Of a stretch of DNA of 64,000 bases, positions 50,914 to 60,465 are shown one piece after another. Below the pieces are notes generated by a model. That model made no database searches, was not told the DNA's origin, and saw nothing but the letters and a program-made list of their open reading frames with translations. The stretch spans positions 1-64,000 of the forward strand of contig JAHEMM010000006.1 of NCBI GenBank assembly GCA_024643655.1, in the 5' to 3' direction. Numbering within the stretch: position 1 is the stretch's first letter; the number at the start of each line of letters is the position of its first letter. This DNA is from Chitinophagaceae bacterium. Lineage in GTDB: Bacteria > Bacteroidota > Bacteroidia > Chitinophagales > Chitinophagaceae. The translations under genes were made by a program, and so were the position numbers.

Positions 50914-52371
50914 GTGTTCAAAAAGCTAGATAAATTAATTGTAAAGGCCTTTATCGGACCCTTTGTAGCTACATTTTTTATCGTGTTGCTTGTACTTATC
51001 ATGCAATTCTTCTGGTTGTATATTGATGATTTTGTTGGCAAGGGTATTGCAACAAATGTAATCTTTGAATTTATTCTTTATCAAAGTGCTGTTCTTGTGC
51101 CCTTGGCATTACCATTATCTGTTCTCTTATCATCTTTAATGACTTTTGGGAACCTCGGCGAAAGTTTTGAATTAGTCGCTATAAAATCTGCTGGTATTTC
51201 ATTGTTGAGGTTTATGCGGCCATTGTTTATAGTAAGTTCAATTATTTCTGTACTGGCATTTTTATTTGCAAACTATGTAATTCCGGTTGCTAATTTAAAA
51301 GCAAGAACATTGCTTGGAGATATAGTATATGCTAAACCAGCTTTTGATTTAAAGGAGGGAGTATTTTATGATAAGATTCCAAATTTTTCAATAAAGATTG
51401 GGAAAAAGGAAAGTAATGATAGCGTAGTCAGAGATGTTATCATTTATGAGCAAGGCAATGTATTGCAAGACAATTTTGTGATTGCCAAAAGCGGTATCAT
51501 GAAGGTTTCTGAAAATAAACGGTTTTTAGAATTTAATTTAAAAGATGGTTGGAGGTATCAGGAACGAGGCAATGTTTATGAGAAAAAGAATACAGAGTTT
51601 ATAAGAATAAAATTTAAAGAGTTTAAAAAGCAATTTGATCTTAGTACATTAGGATTTAATAACCGAACTGCTGACAGTCTGAATAAAAACAATGAAAAAA
51701 TGTTCAGCTTGCGGCAATTGAGATTTGCAATCGATTCTTTAAATAAAGAGTATAAAGAAATAAGAGCAAGTTCAGGTAGCAATATTTTTACTCAATTTAA
51801 TTTTGCCAGGTTTCCCGATTCTTCCATTGCAAAACTTTCAGGCAAAGCGGAATTTGATTCGGTAGTTACCGATTTTAGTGGTCTATTGCCCGATTCTGCA
51901 AAGCGTAATATTCAGCTTAATATTAGGGAATTTGGTAGCTCAGGAATGATCTCGGCTAAAACAATGGAAGATAATTTGTGGGAAAAAGGAAGGAATATCA
52001 GAAAACATAAAATTGAATGGCACCGTAAAATAGTTTTGTCACTGGCTTGTCTTATATTATTTCTAATTGGCGCACCATTAGGTGCTATTATACGAAAAGG
52101 AGGTTTAGGAACACCCTTAATTTTTGCAATTCTATTTTTCATGCTCTTTTATTTTACCAGTACCACCGGTGAAAAATTTGCAAAAGAGAATACACTTACT
52201 TCATTTGGTGGTATGTGGTTGGCAACATTTGTACTTTTACCAATTGGTATATTTCTGACCTGGAAAGCAATGCGGGATTCTCAACTATTCAATAAAGAGT
52301 ACTATAAAAAAGTTTCAACCTTTTTGAAAAGAGTATTAGGTAAGAAGACTAAGCAATCTGGGTTAACCTAA
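50914..52371 (+). CDS. LptF/LptG-family permease
   Basis: 485 residues, GTG start at 50914 (V-F-K-K-L-D-K). YjgP/YjgQ topology: helices at about 15-38, 55-78 and 100-120, a long periplasmic jellyroll-containing part (about 125-370), then three helices at about 372-395, 402-420 and 430-455. It forms the membrane part of the ABC system that extracts lipopolysaccharide from the inner membrane. The periplasmic insert with low-complexity S/N/K stretches (about 230-310) is longer than in the enterobacterial proteins. Confidence 0.85.
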   Translation: MFKKLDKLIVKAFIGPFVATFFIVLLVLIMQFFWLYIDDFVGKGIATNVIFEFILYQSAVLVPLALPLSVLLSSLMTFGNLGESFELVAIKSAGISLLRFMRPLFIVSSIISVLAFLFANYVIPVANLKARTLLGDIVYAKPAFDLKEGVFYDKIPNFSIKIGKKESNDSVVRDVIIYEQGNVLQDNFVIAKSGIMKVSENKRFLEFNLKDGWRYQERGNVYEKKNTEFIRIKFKEFKKQFDLSTLGFNNRTADSLNKNNEKMFSLRQLRFAIDSLNKEYKEIRASSGSNIFTQFNFARFPDSSIAKLSGKAEFDSVVTDFSGLLPDSAKRNIQLNIREFGSSGMISAKTMEDNLWEKGRNIRKHKIEWHRKIVLSLACLILFLIGAPLGAIIRKGGLGTPLIFAILFFMLFYFTSTTGEKFAKENTLTSFGGMWLATFVLLPIGIFLTWKAMRDSQLFNKEYYKKVSTFLKRVLGKKTKQSGLT

Positions 52372-52389
52372 AAATAGGAGAATATAGTC

Positions 52390-53388
52390 TTGAAAAGAGA
52401 AAGACAAAATCTGACTGTACAAAAATGGGTAGCAGTAGTATCTATACTGCTGTTGGCAATTAAATTTATTGCTTATTATACCACACATTCTGTTTCGATA
52501 CTTACAGATGCATTAGAAAGCATTGTTAATGTGGCTGCAGGTTTCATTGGCTTGTATAGTTTATTTATTGCTGCAAAGCCAAGAGATGCAGATCATCCTT
52601 ACGGGCATGGCAAAGCGGAATTCTTATCTTCTGCAATAGAAGGGACCTTGATTGGTAGCGCTGGTGCAATTATTTTATATAAAGCAATTCATAATCTGGT
52701 TTTTCCAGTTCAACTACACAAGATTGATTTTGGTATATGGCTTATAGCAGGTACTGCTATAGTAAATTTTGTTTTGGGATTATACTGTCTTAAAATTGGT
52801 AAAAGAAATAACTCCCCTGCACTTACGGCAAGTGGTAAGCATTTACAAACAGACACATGGTCTACTGTCGGTATTATAATTGGGCTATTGCTATTGTTTT
52901 ATACAAGATTAATTTGGATTGATAGTGTAGTAGCTATTTTATTTGCCTTATTTATTATGTATACCGGCTATACAATTCTCCGTGGTTCAATTGCTGGAAT
53001 AATGGATGAAGTTGATCTCAAGTTATTGGCAAGGATGGTTGAAATACTTAATGCCAACAGAATAGAAAATTGGGTTGATCTTCATAATTTAAGAGTCATA
53101 AAATATGGTACTAAATTGCATTTAGATTGTCATTTGACCGTTCCATGGTATCTGAATGTACATGAGGCACATAACGAAATTGATAAATTAGCAGCAATCA
53201 TACGAAAGGAGTTTGGCGAATCCCTTGAGTTGTTTGTCCATTCTGATGGATGCCTTCCTTTTCAATGTACAATTTGTGAAAAAGTAAATTGTCAGGAAAG
53301 AAAAAATAATTTTGAGCAAAAAGTTGAATGGACTTTAAATAATATATCACAAAATAAAAAGCATACAAAAGATGAAGACGAAAACTAA
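52390..53388 (+). CDS. Cation diffusion facilitator (CDF) transporter
   Basis: 332 residues, TTG start at 52390, supported by AGGAG ten bases upstream (52376-52380) and by the absence of any other methionine before the first helix. About six helices with A-L-E-S-I-V-N near residue 36 and D-A-D-H-P-Y-G-H-G-K-A-E-F near residue 64 (metal-site motifs), then a cytoplasmic C-terminal domain. Residues about 290-305 hold C-x2-C and C-x-E-R (C-T-I-C-E-K-V-N-C), a possible extra metal site. Zn/Fe/Mn efflux by family; overlaps the OsmC gene by 17 bases. Confidence 0.9.
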   Translation: MKRERQNLTVQKWVAVVSILLLAIKFIAYYTTHSVSILTDALESIVNVAAGFIGLYSLFIAAKPRDADHPYGHGKAEFLSSAIEGTLIGSAGAIILYKAIHNLVFPVQLHKIDFGIWLIAGTAIVNFVLGLYCLKIGKRNNSPALTASGKHLQTDTWSTVGIIIGLLLLFYTRLIWIDSVVAILFALFIMYTGYTILRGSIAGIMDEVDLKLLARMVEILNANRIENWVDLHNLRVIKYGTKLHLDCHLTVPWYLNVHEAHNEIDKLAAIIRKEFGESLELFVHSDGCLPFQCTICEKVNCQERKNNFEQKVEWTLNNISQNKKHTKDEDEN

Positions 53389-53764
53389 ATGGAAAAGAAA
53401 ACATGAGTTTGAAAGTTTTCACGGCGAAAACAAAATAAAAATAGATGGGAATAAAGAAAATGGTTATGGCCCAAAGGCATTATTACTAGCTGGTCTTGCC
53501 GGCTGCTCTGGTGTAGATGTAGTTGATATTCTGGAAAAAATGAGGGTTGAGTTTTCTGATTTTGAAATTGAAACAGAAGCGGTGCTTACGGAGGATCATC
53601 CAAAAGTGTTCAAAGAAATTTCGATTACTTATTTATTAAAAACTGATGCGGTGAATGAAGACAAAGTGAAAAAAGCAATTGATCTTTCGTTAGAAAAATA
53701 TTGTGGGGTTTCAGCTATGTTACGAAAGAATTCACCAATTGGTTATAACTTGATAATAAAATAG
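53372..53764 (+). CDS. OsmC-family protein
   Basis: 130 residues with the OsmC fold: G-P-K-A-L-L-L-A-G-L-A-G-C-S-G-V-D-V near residues 35-52 (first cysteine) and E-K-Y-C-G-V-S-A-M-L near 110 (second cysteine). In active members both cysteines reduce organic hydroperoxides; both are present here. Overlap with the CDF gene suggests an operon. Confidence 0.85.
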   Translation: MKTKTKWKRKHEFESFHGENKIKIDGNKENGYGPKALLLAGLAGCSGVDVVDILEKMRVEFSDFEIETEAVLTEDHPKVFKEISITYLLKTDAVNEDKVKKAIDLSLEKYCGVSAMLRKNSPIGYNLIIK

Positions 53765-53822
53765 GTATTCAATATCTGCCCTTTATTTTTGATTTAATAC
53801 ACATAAAGCCTAAGAAATTTAT

Positions 53823-54995
53823 ATGGCAACACATCCTGAGTCAAAAGCAATAAGAATTCAAACCAATAAAACGGAACAAAAGGAGCATTCTACACCTCTC
53901 TTTCTTACCAGCAGTTTCACCTATAATTCTGCCGAAGATATGGCAGCAGCTTTTTCTGATGATTCGTTGGATGTAAATATTTACTCCCGTTTTTCAAATC
54001 CGACTGTTGATGAGTTTATTGAGAAGATTGCAGCATTGGAAGGGGCAGAAGATGGAATTGCTACTGCAACTGGTATGGCTGCTATCTATGCTACATTCAT
54101 GACTTTCTTAAATCAGGGCGATCATATAATTTCTGCATCTGCGGTATTTGGTTCCACCCATACTATTCTTACCAGGTATTTACCTAAATGGGGAATTGAG
54201 TCTTCGTATTTCGATATGAACAAGCCGGAAAGTATTACTCCTTTAATAAAGCCTAATACCAAAATGCTTTATGTGGAAACTCCGAGTAATCCGGGCTTGG
54301 ATATAATCGATATTGAGTTTGTTGCAAAGATTTGTAAACAACATAATATTTTATTAGTTGTTGATAATTGTTTCGCTACCCCTGCAGTGCAGCAACCCAT
54401 TAAATTCGGCGCTGACTTAGTTGTACACTCTGCTACCAAATTTATTGATGGACAAGGAAGAGTATTAGGTGGAGTAGTAGTGGGTAGAAAAGAATTGATA
54501 CAACCGCTTTATCTTTTTATCCGTAATACCGGGCCATCTATGAGTCCTTTCAATGCATGGGTATTGTCTAAAAGCCTGGAAACATTATTTATAAGAATGG
54601 ACAGACATGCTGCCAGTGCATTTGAAATTGCAAAGCAACTAGAGGGTCATTCAAAGTTGCAATCTGTTAAATATCCGTTTCTGAAAACGCATCCGCAATA
54701 TGACATTGCAAAAAAACAAATGAGCAATGGGGGCGGTATTGTTACTTTTAAATTAAAGGGTGGCATTGAAGCTGGAAGAAATTTTCTGAATAGTTTACAG
54801 ATGATTTCAATGACAAACAACTTAGGCGATAGCAGAACAATTGCATCGCATCCGGCATCCACCACACATTCTAAATTGTCGTTAGAAGAAAGGGCAGCCG
54901 TTGGTATTACAGACGGTCTGATCCGTATTTCCGTAGGCTTGGAAAATGCAGAAGATATATTGAATGATATTTTGCAGGCGTTGGGAAAAAGCTAA
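53823..54995 (+). CDS. metZ: O-succinylhomoserine sulfhydrylase-like PLP enzyme
   Basis: 390 residues of the Cys/Met metabolism PLP family. R-F-S-N-P-T near residue 58, Y-V-E-T-P-S-N-P near 150, D-N-C-F-A-T-P near 180, and S-A-T-K-F-I-D-G-Q-G-R-V-L-G-G (PLP lysine) near 205. The I-D-G-Q-G-R motif is that of MetZ, which makes homocysteine directly from an activated homoserine and sulfide; a cystathionine gamma-synthase or lyase cannot be excluded. Confidence 0.85.
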   Translation: MATHPESKAIRIQTNKTEQKEHSTPLFLTSSFTYNSAEDMAAAFSDDSLDVNIYSRFSNPTVDEFIEKIAALEGAEDGIATATGMAAIYATFMTFLNQGDHIISASAVFGSTHTILTRYLPKWGIESSYFDMNKPESITPLIKPNTKMLYVETPSNPGLDIIDIEFVAKICKQHNILLVVDNCFATPAVQQPIKFGADLVVHSATKFIDGQGRVLGGVVVGRKELIQPLYLFIRNTGPSMSPFNAWVLSKSLETLFIRMDRHAASAFEIAKQLEGHSKLQSVKYPFLKTHPQYDIAKKQMSNGGGIVTFKLKGGIEAGRNFLNSLQMISMTNNLGDSRTIASHPASTTHSKLSLEERAAVGITDGLIRISVGLENAEDILNDILQALGKS

Positions 54996-54996
54996 C

Positions 54997-55722
54997 TTAC
55001 TTTTTGCCTTTCCTCTTCCTCAATTGCTGCAATGTTGCCCGCATATCTTTTGGTAGTTCAGCTTCCAATTCAATTGCTTTTCCATCAATGTCTTTAAAGC
55101 CCAGTTGAAAAGAATGTAATGCAAGTCTGCCTAGTATAGGCCGTTCTTCTAACTCATCTTTTGATAAGTTATATTTTTTCTTGAAACTGGAAATCAAAAC
55201 TGGTTTTCCATCGCCATACAATTCGTCACAAACAATTGGATGGCCATATTCTTTCATATGAATTCTTATCTGATGTGTTCTTCCAGTATGTATTTGAAAC
55301 TGCACCAAAGAATAAATGCCAAAATCTTCGAGCACTTCAAAATCAGTCAATGATTCTTTTCCATTGCGATGAATGATCATTGTTCCGTTTTTGGCTGGAT
55401 GTTCTGCAATGGATGATTGAATTGAACTTTTTTCATCGGGTAATGAACCGATTACAAGTCCTTGATAAATTTTATTTGTTTGCCTTTCTTCAAATTGTAA
55501 AGAAAGGTGCTTATGTGTTGTTAAGTTTTTTGCAAAAACGATTAAGCCGCTGGTGTCTTTATCTAAACGATGTACTGTGTAGATATCGCCATATTTTTCA
55601 ATCAATAACGATTTTAAAGAAACTTCTTTTCCCTCTCTGTCAGGAATGGATAATAAACCGGATGGTTTATTGAGTGCAACCCAGTTTTCATTTTCAGCAA
55701 TTATAAAATTCTTTAGTGTCAT
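54997..55722 (-). CDS. RluA-family pseudouridine synthase
   Basis: 241 residues: N-K-P-S-G-L-L-S-I-P near residue 18, catalytic Asp in V-H-R-L-D-K-D-T-S-G-L near 52-60, then Y-Q-G-L-V and the C-terminal H-T-G-R-T-H-Q-I-R-I-H. No S4 domain, so closer to RluA/TruC-type enzymes. The exact rRNA or tRNA target cannot be told. Confidence 0.9.
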   Translation of the reverse strand: MTLKNFIIAENENWVALNKPSGLLSIPDREGKEVSLKSLLIEKYGDIYTVHRLDKDTSGLIVFAKNLTTHKHLSLQFEERQTNKIYQGLVIGSLPDEKSSIQSSIAEHPAKNGTMIIHRNGKESLTDFEVLEDFGIYSLVQFQIHTGRTHQIRIHMKEYGHPIVCDELYGDGKPVLISSFKKKYNLSKDELEERPILGRLALHSFQLGFKDIDGKAIELEAELPKDMRATLQQLRKRKGKK

Positions 55723-55740
55723 ATTAAATAGTAGAGTATA

Positions 55741-55772
55741 AAGTCCCCCAGCGGGGGATTTAGGGGGCTTTC
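55741..55772. repeat. GC-rich intergenic palindrome, probable dispersed repeat
   Basis: A 32-base element with one C5 run (55745-55749) and two G5 runs (55753-55757 and 55763-55767); TCCCCC / GGGGGA gives a tight hairpin. Its GC-rich make-up contrasts with the AT-rich surroundings. Similar C5/G5 elements occur between genes in many Bacteroidota genomes. Only one copy is seen in this window. Confidence 0.6.
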
Positions 55773-55790
55773 TTTTCCGGGGTTTGGTGT

Positions 55791-56741
55791 TTACTTTCCT
55801 CTTTTAAAATGTTTCAGATCTCTCACTTCTTTTTCTTTAAGAAATCGCCATTTGCCTTTTTCTACATTTTTTTTGGTAAGGCCTGCAAAGATTACCCGAT
55901 CCAGATTTTTAACATCATAACCAAGCGATTCAAAAATGCGGCGAACGATTCTGTTACGGCCGCTATGTATTTCTATACCAATTTGCGTTTTATCCTTAAT
56001 ATCCGCAAAGGCTAATGCATCAACTTTTACTGGGCCATCTTCTAACACAAGCCCACTGAGTATTTTATCAAAATCATTTTTTGTTAATGCTTTATCCAGT
56101 GTTACATGGTAAACTTTCTTTATTTCATTACTGGGATGTGTTAATTTTTGAGCTAATTCACCATCGTTGGTAAACAATAATACACCTGTTGTATTTCTAT
56201 CTAATCTTCCTACAGGATAAACTCTTTCTGTTGTTGCACGACTTACAAGATCGATTACTGTTTTTCTTCCTTTTGGATCTTCAGTCGTCGTTATATAATC
56301 TTTTGGTTTATTGAGTAAGATGTAAACAAGGTTTTTGGCGAGAAATATTTTTTTGCCATTAACATTTACTTCATCCGTGCTGGCAACTTTAAACCCAGGT
56401 TCATTTATTGTTTTTCCATTGACTTTTACAACTCCTTGTTTTACCAACTCAGCCGCTTCTCTTCTGCCGCAGATGCCTGCATGAGAAATAAATTTATTCA
56501 ATGGCATTTTATCCGTTGTTTCAGGTCGTAAATGTTGAGGAGCTACTTCAGGTGCTTTTTCATGTTGTTTTCTCCCTTTATAATCTGGACGGGATGCTCT
56601 TTCCTCTGCTTTCTTTTGATCAAAGAATGCCTGCTTTTCCTTTTTATACTTTCTCTTTTCTTGTTTGAATTGCTCTTTTACAGCTGCATTACTTTTCTTA
56701 GGTACAAATTTGCCGAAGTTGTCTGTTCTTTTTTTTTGCAT
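55791..56741 (-). CDS. RluB/RsuA-family pseudouridine synthase with S4 domain
   Basis: 316 residues. A basic, probably disordered N-terminal 75 residues (K/E/Q-rich) precedes an S4 domain (L-N-K-F-I-S-H-A-G-I-C-G-R-R-E-A, about 81-96) and the catalytic domain with V-G-R-L-D-R-N-T-T-G-V-L-L-F-T-N-D-G (Asp near 180) and G-R-N-R-I-V-R-R-I-F. Likely modifies 23S rRNA (RluB-like). Long charged extensions of this kind are common in Bacteroidota homologues. Confidence 0.9.
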   Translation of the reverse strand: MQKKRTDNFGKFVPKKSNAAVKEQFKQEKRKYKKEKQAFFDQKKAEERASRPDYKGRKQHEKAPEVAPQHLRPETTDKMPLNKFISHAGICGRREAAELVKQGVVKVNGKTINEPGFKVASTDEVNVNGKKIFLAKNLVYILLNKPKDYITTTEDPKGRKTVIDLVSRATTERVYPVGRLDRNTTGVLLFTNDGELAQKLTHPSNEIKKVYHVTLDKALTKNDFDKILSGLVLEDGPVKVDALAFADIKDKTQIGIEIHSGRNRIVRRIFESLGYDVKNLDRVIFAGLTKKNVEKGKWRFLKEKEVRDLKHFKRGK

Positions 56742-56813
56742 GTGTAGTGATTTGCTGTTTTACAACAGTAGTGAAGGGCAAAGATAGGTATTCAGATTTC
56801 AATGTAAAATGAA

Positions 56814-56838
56814 AAACCTCCCGGTAAAAGGAGGCTTT
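56814..56838 (-). terminator. Terminator after the Spy-like gene
   Basis: On the minus strand AGCCTCC pairs with GGAGGTT (one G-U pair), followed by UUUUUC; it starts 24 bases after the stop of the gene at 56862. Confidence 0.6.
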
Positions 56839-56861
56839 CAGTATATGATAGAGGGATTGAA

Positions 56862-57536
56862 TTAAATCGCAGCATTATTCTTTACAGGCTTCTTTCTATC
56901 ACCATCTCTGTTGCCGGGTTTTCTATGACGGGATTCTTTCATTTTTTTCAACTGATCTTCTGTAAGAACAGACTTCAAACTTCCCTTTTGGCTTTTTTTT
57001 AATTCCATAAACTTTTCTTTCTTCTGCTGTTCTGTAAGATTTTTATCTTCCTTGATAGCTTTTATTTTTTGTTGCATATCAGCTCTTTTTTTATCTAATT
57101 GTGCTTTTTGAGCCTCAGTTAAATTTAAAGTTGACTGCATTTTTTCACTTCTTTTTTTAGCCATTTCTTTATGTTGCTGCATCTTTTCTTTTTTCATAGC
57201 TTCCAGCTGTGCTTTTTGATCTGTTGTAAAAATGTTAGCCATTTTTGTTTTATTATCCTTGCGAATTGCTTCCATTTTAGCTCTTTGCTCACCAACAGTT
57301 ATGTTTTCATTCTTTTTCAACTCTTCCATTTGTGACCGCATATTTTGTTTTTGAGTTTTGAGCTTTGTTTTCTGATCTTCAGTAAGATTTAATTTTTGAA
57401 GATCCATCTGATTACCTTTTTTTCTGTCCATTTTATGGTGCATGCCGGGCTTACCGGTTTTTCTTTCTGGAATGTCTTGTGCATTTATGCCAATTGCCAT
57501 TGATACGATAAGGGCGGATAAGATTATTTTTTTCAT
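56862..57536 (-). CDS. Spy/CpxP-like periplasmic protein with repeats
   Basis: 224 residues, signal peptide ending G-I-N-A-Q (about residue 19), then a highly charged all-helical protein. L-T-x-x-Q motifs recur: L-N-L-T-E-D-Q, L-N-L-T-E-A-Q, L-T-E-Q-Q, L-T-E-D-Q. Two similar halves (about 45-120 and 125-205) suggest internal duplication. Spy-type proteins are periplasmic chaperones or metal/stress responders; the basic tail R-H-R-K-P-G-N-R is unusual. Confidence 0.75.
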   Translation of the reverse strand: MKKIILSALIVSMAIGINAQDIPERKTGKPGMHHKMDRKKGNQMDLQKLNLTEDQKTKLKTQKQNMRSQMEELKKNENITVGEQRAKMEAIRKDNKTKMANIFTTDQKAQLEAMKKEKMQQHKEMAKKRSEKMQSTLNLTEAQKAQLDKKRADMQQKIKAIKEDKNLTEQQKKEKFMELKKSQKGSLKSVLTEDQLKKMKESRHRKPGNRDGDRKKPVKNNAAI

Positions 57537-57681
57537 GTTTTTAATTTTTGTTTGGACGCCGACCGGTAAAAAAACCTTTCGGTATAGGTTGTTAAAAAAT
57601 TTTTACAATTCTTCAGACCATAGGTTGTTCCTAAAGTTTAAAAGAAGTAAGAAGAATTTCGTAGAAGACTAATTTTAGGTA

Positions 57682-58731
57682 CTAGCGGCTTTCTTTATTA
57701 GCTAATTGGCCACAGGCTGCATCAATATCTTTACCCCGGCTTCTTCTCAATCTGGCATTTACCCTGTGTTTGCCAAGATATTCCATAAATGCCTGCACTT
57801 TTGCTTCTTCAGGCTTTTCAAATCTGGCAAAATCAATTGGATTGTATTCAATAATATTAACCAGATCAGTTGGCACTTGCCGGTATAATTTGATGAGCTC
57901 ATCAGCATCTTCTAATGAATCATTGAAGTTTTTAAAAAGGATATATTCAAATGTTACATGTGTTCCTGTTTGTTTATAAAAATAATTCAATGCATCAACT
58001 AAAGACTTAATATTGTTGGTGTCATTAATTGGCATAATCTCATTCCGCTTTACATCAGTTGCCGCATGTAATGATAATGCTAATTTGAATTTCACTTTGT
58101 CATCACCCAATTGTCTGATTGCTTTTGCAACACCGGCAGTAGAAACTGTAATTCGTTTTGGACTCATACCCATTCCGTCTGGCGATGAAATACGTTCTAC
58201 TGCTTTTAAAACATTTTTATAATTTAGTAATGGTTCTCCCATACCCATAAAAACGATGTTGCTTAATTTTTTCCCTTTCGTTTTTTCCGATTGCTGATTA
58301 ATCATAGCAACCTGGTCATAGATCTCATCAAAATCAAGGTTTCTTTTTCTATCGATATAGCCTGTTGCACAAAACTTACAACTTAGTGAGCAACCAATCT
58401 GAGAGGATACACAAGCCGTAAATCTTGAAGTAGTTGGAATTAAGACTCCTTCAATTAAGTGACCATCATGTGTTTTGAATCTTGATTTTATTGTTCCATC
58501 GGAGGAAAACTGTGTAGCATCAGTGTTTAAAGCTGGTAGTGTAAAGTTGTCTCCCAGTTTTTGCCGTAATTCTTTTGATAAATTGGTCATATCAGCAAAA
58601 CTTGAAGCATGTTTTAGCCAAAGCCATTCATACACTTGTTTTGCCCTGAATTTTTTTTCATCTAAATCTTCAAAATACTTCTCCAGTTCTATAAGTGATA
58701 AGTGCCTGATATTAGGGGTCGTTTTTTTCAT
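57682..58731 (-). CDS. rlmN: RlmN, 23S rRNA A2503 / tRNA A37 methyltransferase
   Basis: 349 residues from the ATG at 58731; a longer in-frame ORF to 58863 is rejected because the added 44 residues look non-coding. Radical-SAM cysteines are in G-C-S-L-S-C-K-F-C-A-T-G (about 116-124). M-G-M-G-E-P-L-L-N-Y follows, and the resolving cysteine is near the C-terminus (D-A-A-C-G-Q-L). It uses SAM and a [4Fe-4S] cluster to methylate C2 of adenine. Confidence 0.95.
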   Translation of the reverse strand: MKKTTPNIRHLSLIELEKYFEDLDEKKFRAKQVYEWLWLKHASSFADMTNLSKELRQKLGDNFTLPALNTDATQFSSDGTIKSRFKTHDGHLIEGVLIPTTSRFTACVSSQIGCSLSCKFCATGYIDRKRNLDFDEIYDQVAMINQQSEKTKGKKLSNIVFMGMGEPLLNYKNVLKAVERISSPDGMGMSPKRITVSTAGVAKAIRQLGDDKVKFKLALSLHAATDVKRNEIMPINDTNNIKSLVDALNYFYKQTGTHVTFEYILFKNFNDSLEDADELIKLYRQVPTDLVNIIEYNPIDFARFEKPEEAKVQAFMEYLGKHRVNARLRRSRGKDIDAACGQLANKESR

Positions 58732-58796
58732 CTGAAAGCAAAGATACTTACTGCACCAGCAATAAGCAGAATTCACTGATATTTGTGATCTAAATA

Positions 58797-59996
58797 ATGA
58801 ACATGAAACCAGTATATATAATTGATGCGGTAAGAACACCAATTGGCAGATATGGTGGAGCACTTAGTTCTGTTCGACCAGATGATTTACTCGCTTATAT
58901 AATAAAGGCATTATTATTAAGGAATGAAAAAGTTGATATTAATGCAATTGAGGATGTGATTGCTGGTGCAGCAAATCAGGCTGGAGAAGATAACCGGAAT
59001 GTAGCAAGAATGGCCGCATTATTGGCAGGGCTTCCAGTTTCTATTCCCGGAAATACGGTGAATCGTTTATGTGCATCTGGATTACAGGCAATAATGGATG
59101 GCGCAAGACAAATTATGTGTAGTGATGCTGAGCTGATTGTAGCCTGTGGTGTAGAAAGCATGACAAGAGCACCTTTTGTAATTGGAAAAAGTGAAAATCC
59201 ATTTGGTCGTTCATCTGAAATGTTTGATACAACAATGGGATGGCGTTTCGTTAATAAAAATTTATCGGCATTACATTATCCTTATGGGATGGGAGAAACA
59301 GCAGAAAATGTGGCAAAGCAATGGAAAATAACACGGCAGGAGCAGGATGAATTTGCTTTTTCTTCTCAGCAAAAATATGCAGTTGCAAAGTCGGCAAATA
59401 AATGGGATGATGAAATTGCAGCAGTAGAATTAAATAATAAAGGATTAATTAGTTGGGTAACAAATGATGAACATCCAAGAGAAACATCTTTAGAAAAATT
59501 GGCAACTTTAAAACCTGCGTTTATAAAAGACGGTACCGTTACGGCTGGTAATTCTTCTGGTATAAATGATGGTGCTGCTGCTATATTATTGGCAAGTGAA
59601 GATGCTGTAAAGAAATATGCACTTACACCGCTGGCAAAAGTAGTTTCTATGGCAGTAGCAGGTGTAGATCCAGCCATTATGGGTATTGGGCCTGTTCCGG
59701 CTACCCAGAAAGCATTGGCAAGAGCTAAGTTGTCAATTGATGATATTGGTCTGGTTGAATTAAATGAAGCATTTGCATCACAATCTATTGCTTGTATTAG
59801 AGATCTGAAATTAGATGCTGAAAAAGTAAATAAAAATGGTGGTGCAATTGCATTAGGGCATCCTTTAGGCTGTAGTGGTATACGTATTGCTACAACATTA
59901 TTACATGAAATGAGGAGAGAGGATGTTAAGTATGGTTTAGCAACAATGTGTGTTGGAGTAGGCCAGGGTGCAGCAATTATTGTTGAAAAAAATTAA
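58797..59996 (+). CDS. Acetyl-CoA acyltransferase (thiolase)
   Basis: 399 residues. Nucleophile Cys in N-R-L-C-A-S-G-L-Q-A-I (about 89), active His in G-G-A-I-A-L-G-H-P-L-G-C-S-G (about 355) and Cys in T-M-C-V-G-V-G-Q-G (about 385). The stretch A-G-A-A-N-Q-A-G-E-D-N-R-N-V-A-R-M-A is most like 3-oxoadipyl-CoA thiolases (PcaF/PaaJ), but neighbours give no aromatic pathway, so general beta-oxidation or acetoacetyl-CoA use is equally possible. Confidence 0.9.
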   Translation: MNMKPVYIIDAVRTPIGRYGGALSSVRPDDLLAYIIKALLLRNEKVDINAIEDVIAGAANQAGEDNRNVARMAALLAGLPVSIPGNTVNRLCASGLQAIMDGARQIMCSDAELIVACGVESMTRAPFVIGKSENPFGRSSEMFDTTMGWRFVNKNLSALHYPYGMGETAENVAKQWKITRQEQDEFAFSSQQKYAVAKSANKWDDEIAAVELNNKGLISWVTNDEHPRETSLEKLATLKPAFIKDGTVTAGNSSGINDGAAAILLASEDAVKKYALTPLAKVVSMAVAGVDPAIMGIGPVPATQKALARAKLSIDDIGLVELNEAFASQSIACIRDLKLDAEKVNKNGGAIALGHPLGCSGIRIATTLLHEMRREDVKYGLATMCVGVGQGAAIIVEKN

Positions 59997-60060
59997 TAAA
60001 AAAATACAAAACAGCATCTTTGTTGTAATTTCCTTTTTAATCCAACATAAAATAGAACAC

Positions 60061-60465
60061 ATGAAAAAAATTATGCTATTTGTCTTTATCAGTTTATTTG
60101 TTAGCGCATTAAATGCACAAACTGATTCTACTTTAAAACAATATACTGGTCGTTTTTTATTTCCAGAAGGTAGTATAGTGGCCGATGTAACTGTTGTAAT
60201 GGAAGCAGAAGGATTGTCAATGATATCTTCCGCAGGAACCTCTCTTTTAACAAAATTGGGAAAAGATTCTTTTACTATTGTTGAATTTAGCGGCTTGGCA
60301 GTTTTTAAAAGATCTGAAGCCAAAGTTATTAATGGAATTTTTATTGATGCAGCAGGTTATGTAATGGATGGTGTAAAAGAAGTGCCGGCAAATGGAATTT
60401 CTTTTTTGCCTTTTATTAAACCAGAGTTTGCTTTTATTGAAAATGAAAGAATAATAAAATTCTAA
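60061..60465 (+). CDS. Small secreted protein (DUF3471-like), 134 aa
   Basis: The start is the ATG at 60061 (M-K-K-I-M-L-F-V-F-I), giving a clean signal peptide ending L-N-A-Q (about 20); an upstream in-frame ATG at 59968 overlaps the thiolase gene. The mature domain Y-T-G-R-F-L-F-P-E-G-S-I-V-A-D-V-T-V-V to I-D-A-A-G-Y-V-M-D resembles the small beta domain appended to many beta-lactamase-like proteins (DUF3471). Function unknown. Confidence 0.65.
   Translation: MKKIMLFVFISLFVSALNAQTDSTLKQYTGRFLFPEGSIVADVTVVMEAEGLSMISSAGTSLLTKLGKDSFTIVEFSGLAVFKRSEAKVINGIFIDAAGYVMDGVKEVPANGISFLPFIKPEFAFIENERIIKF

Noticed and set aside
58732-58863. 44-residue N-terminal extension of RlmN
   Set aside because: The extra residues (Cys- and Leu-rich, out of family) precede a normal RlmN start M-K-K-T-T-P-N at 58731 and overlap the promoter space of the divergent thiolase gene.
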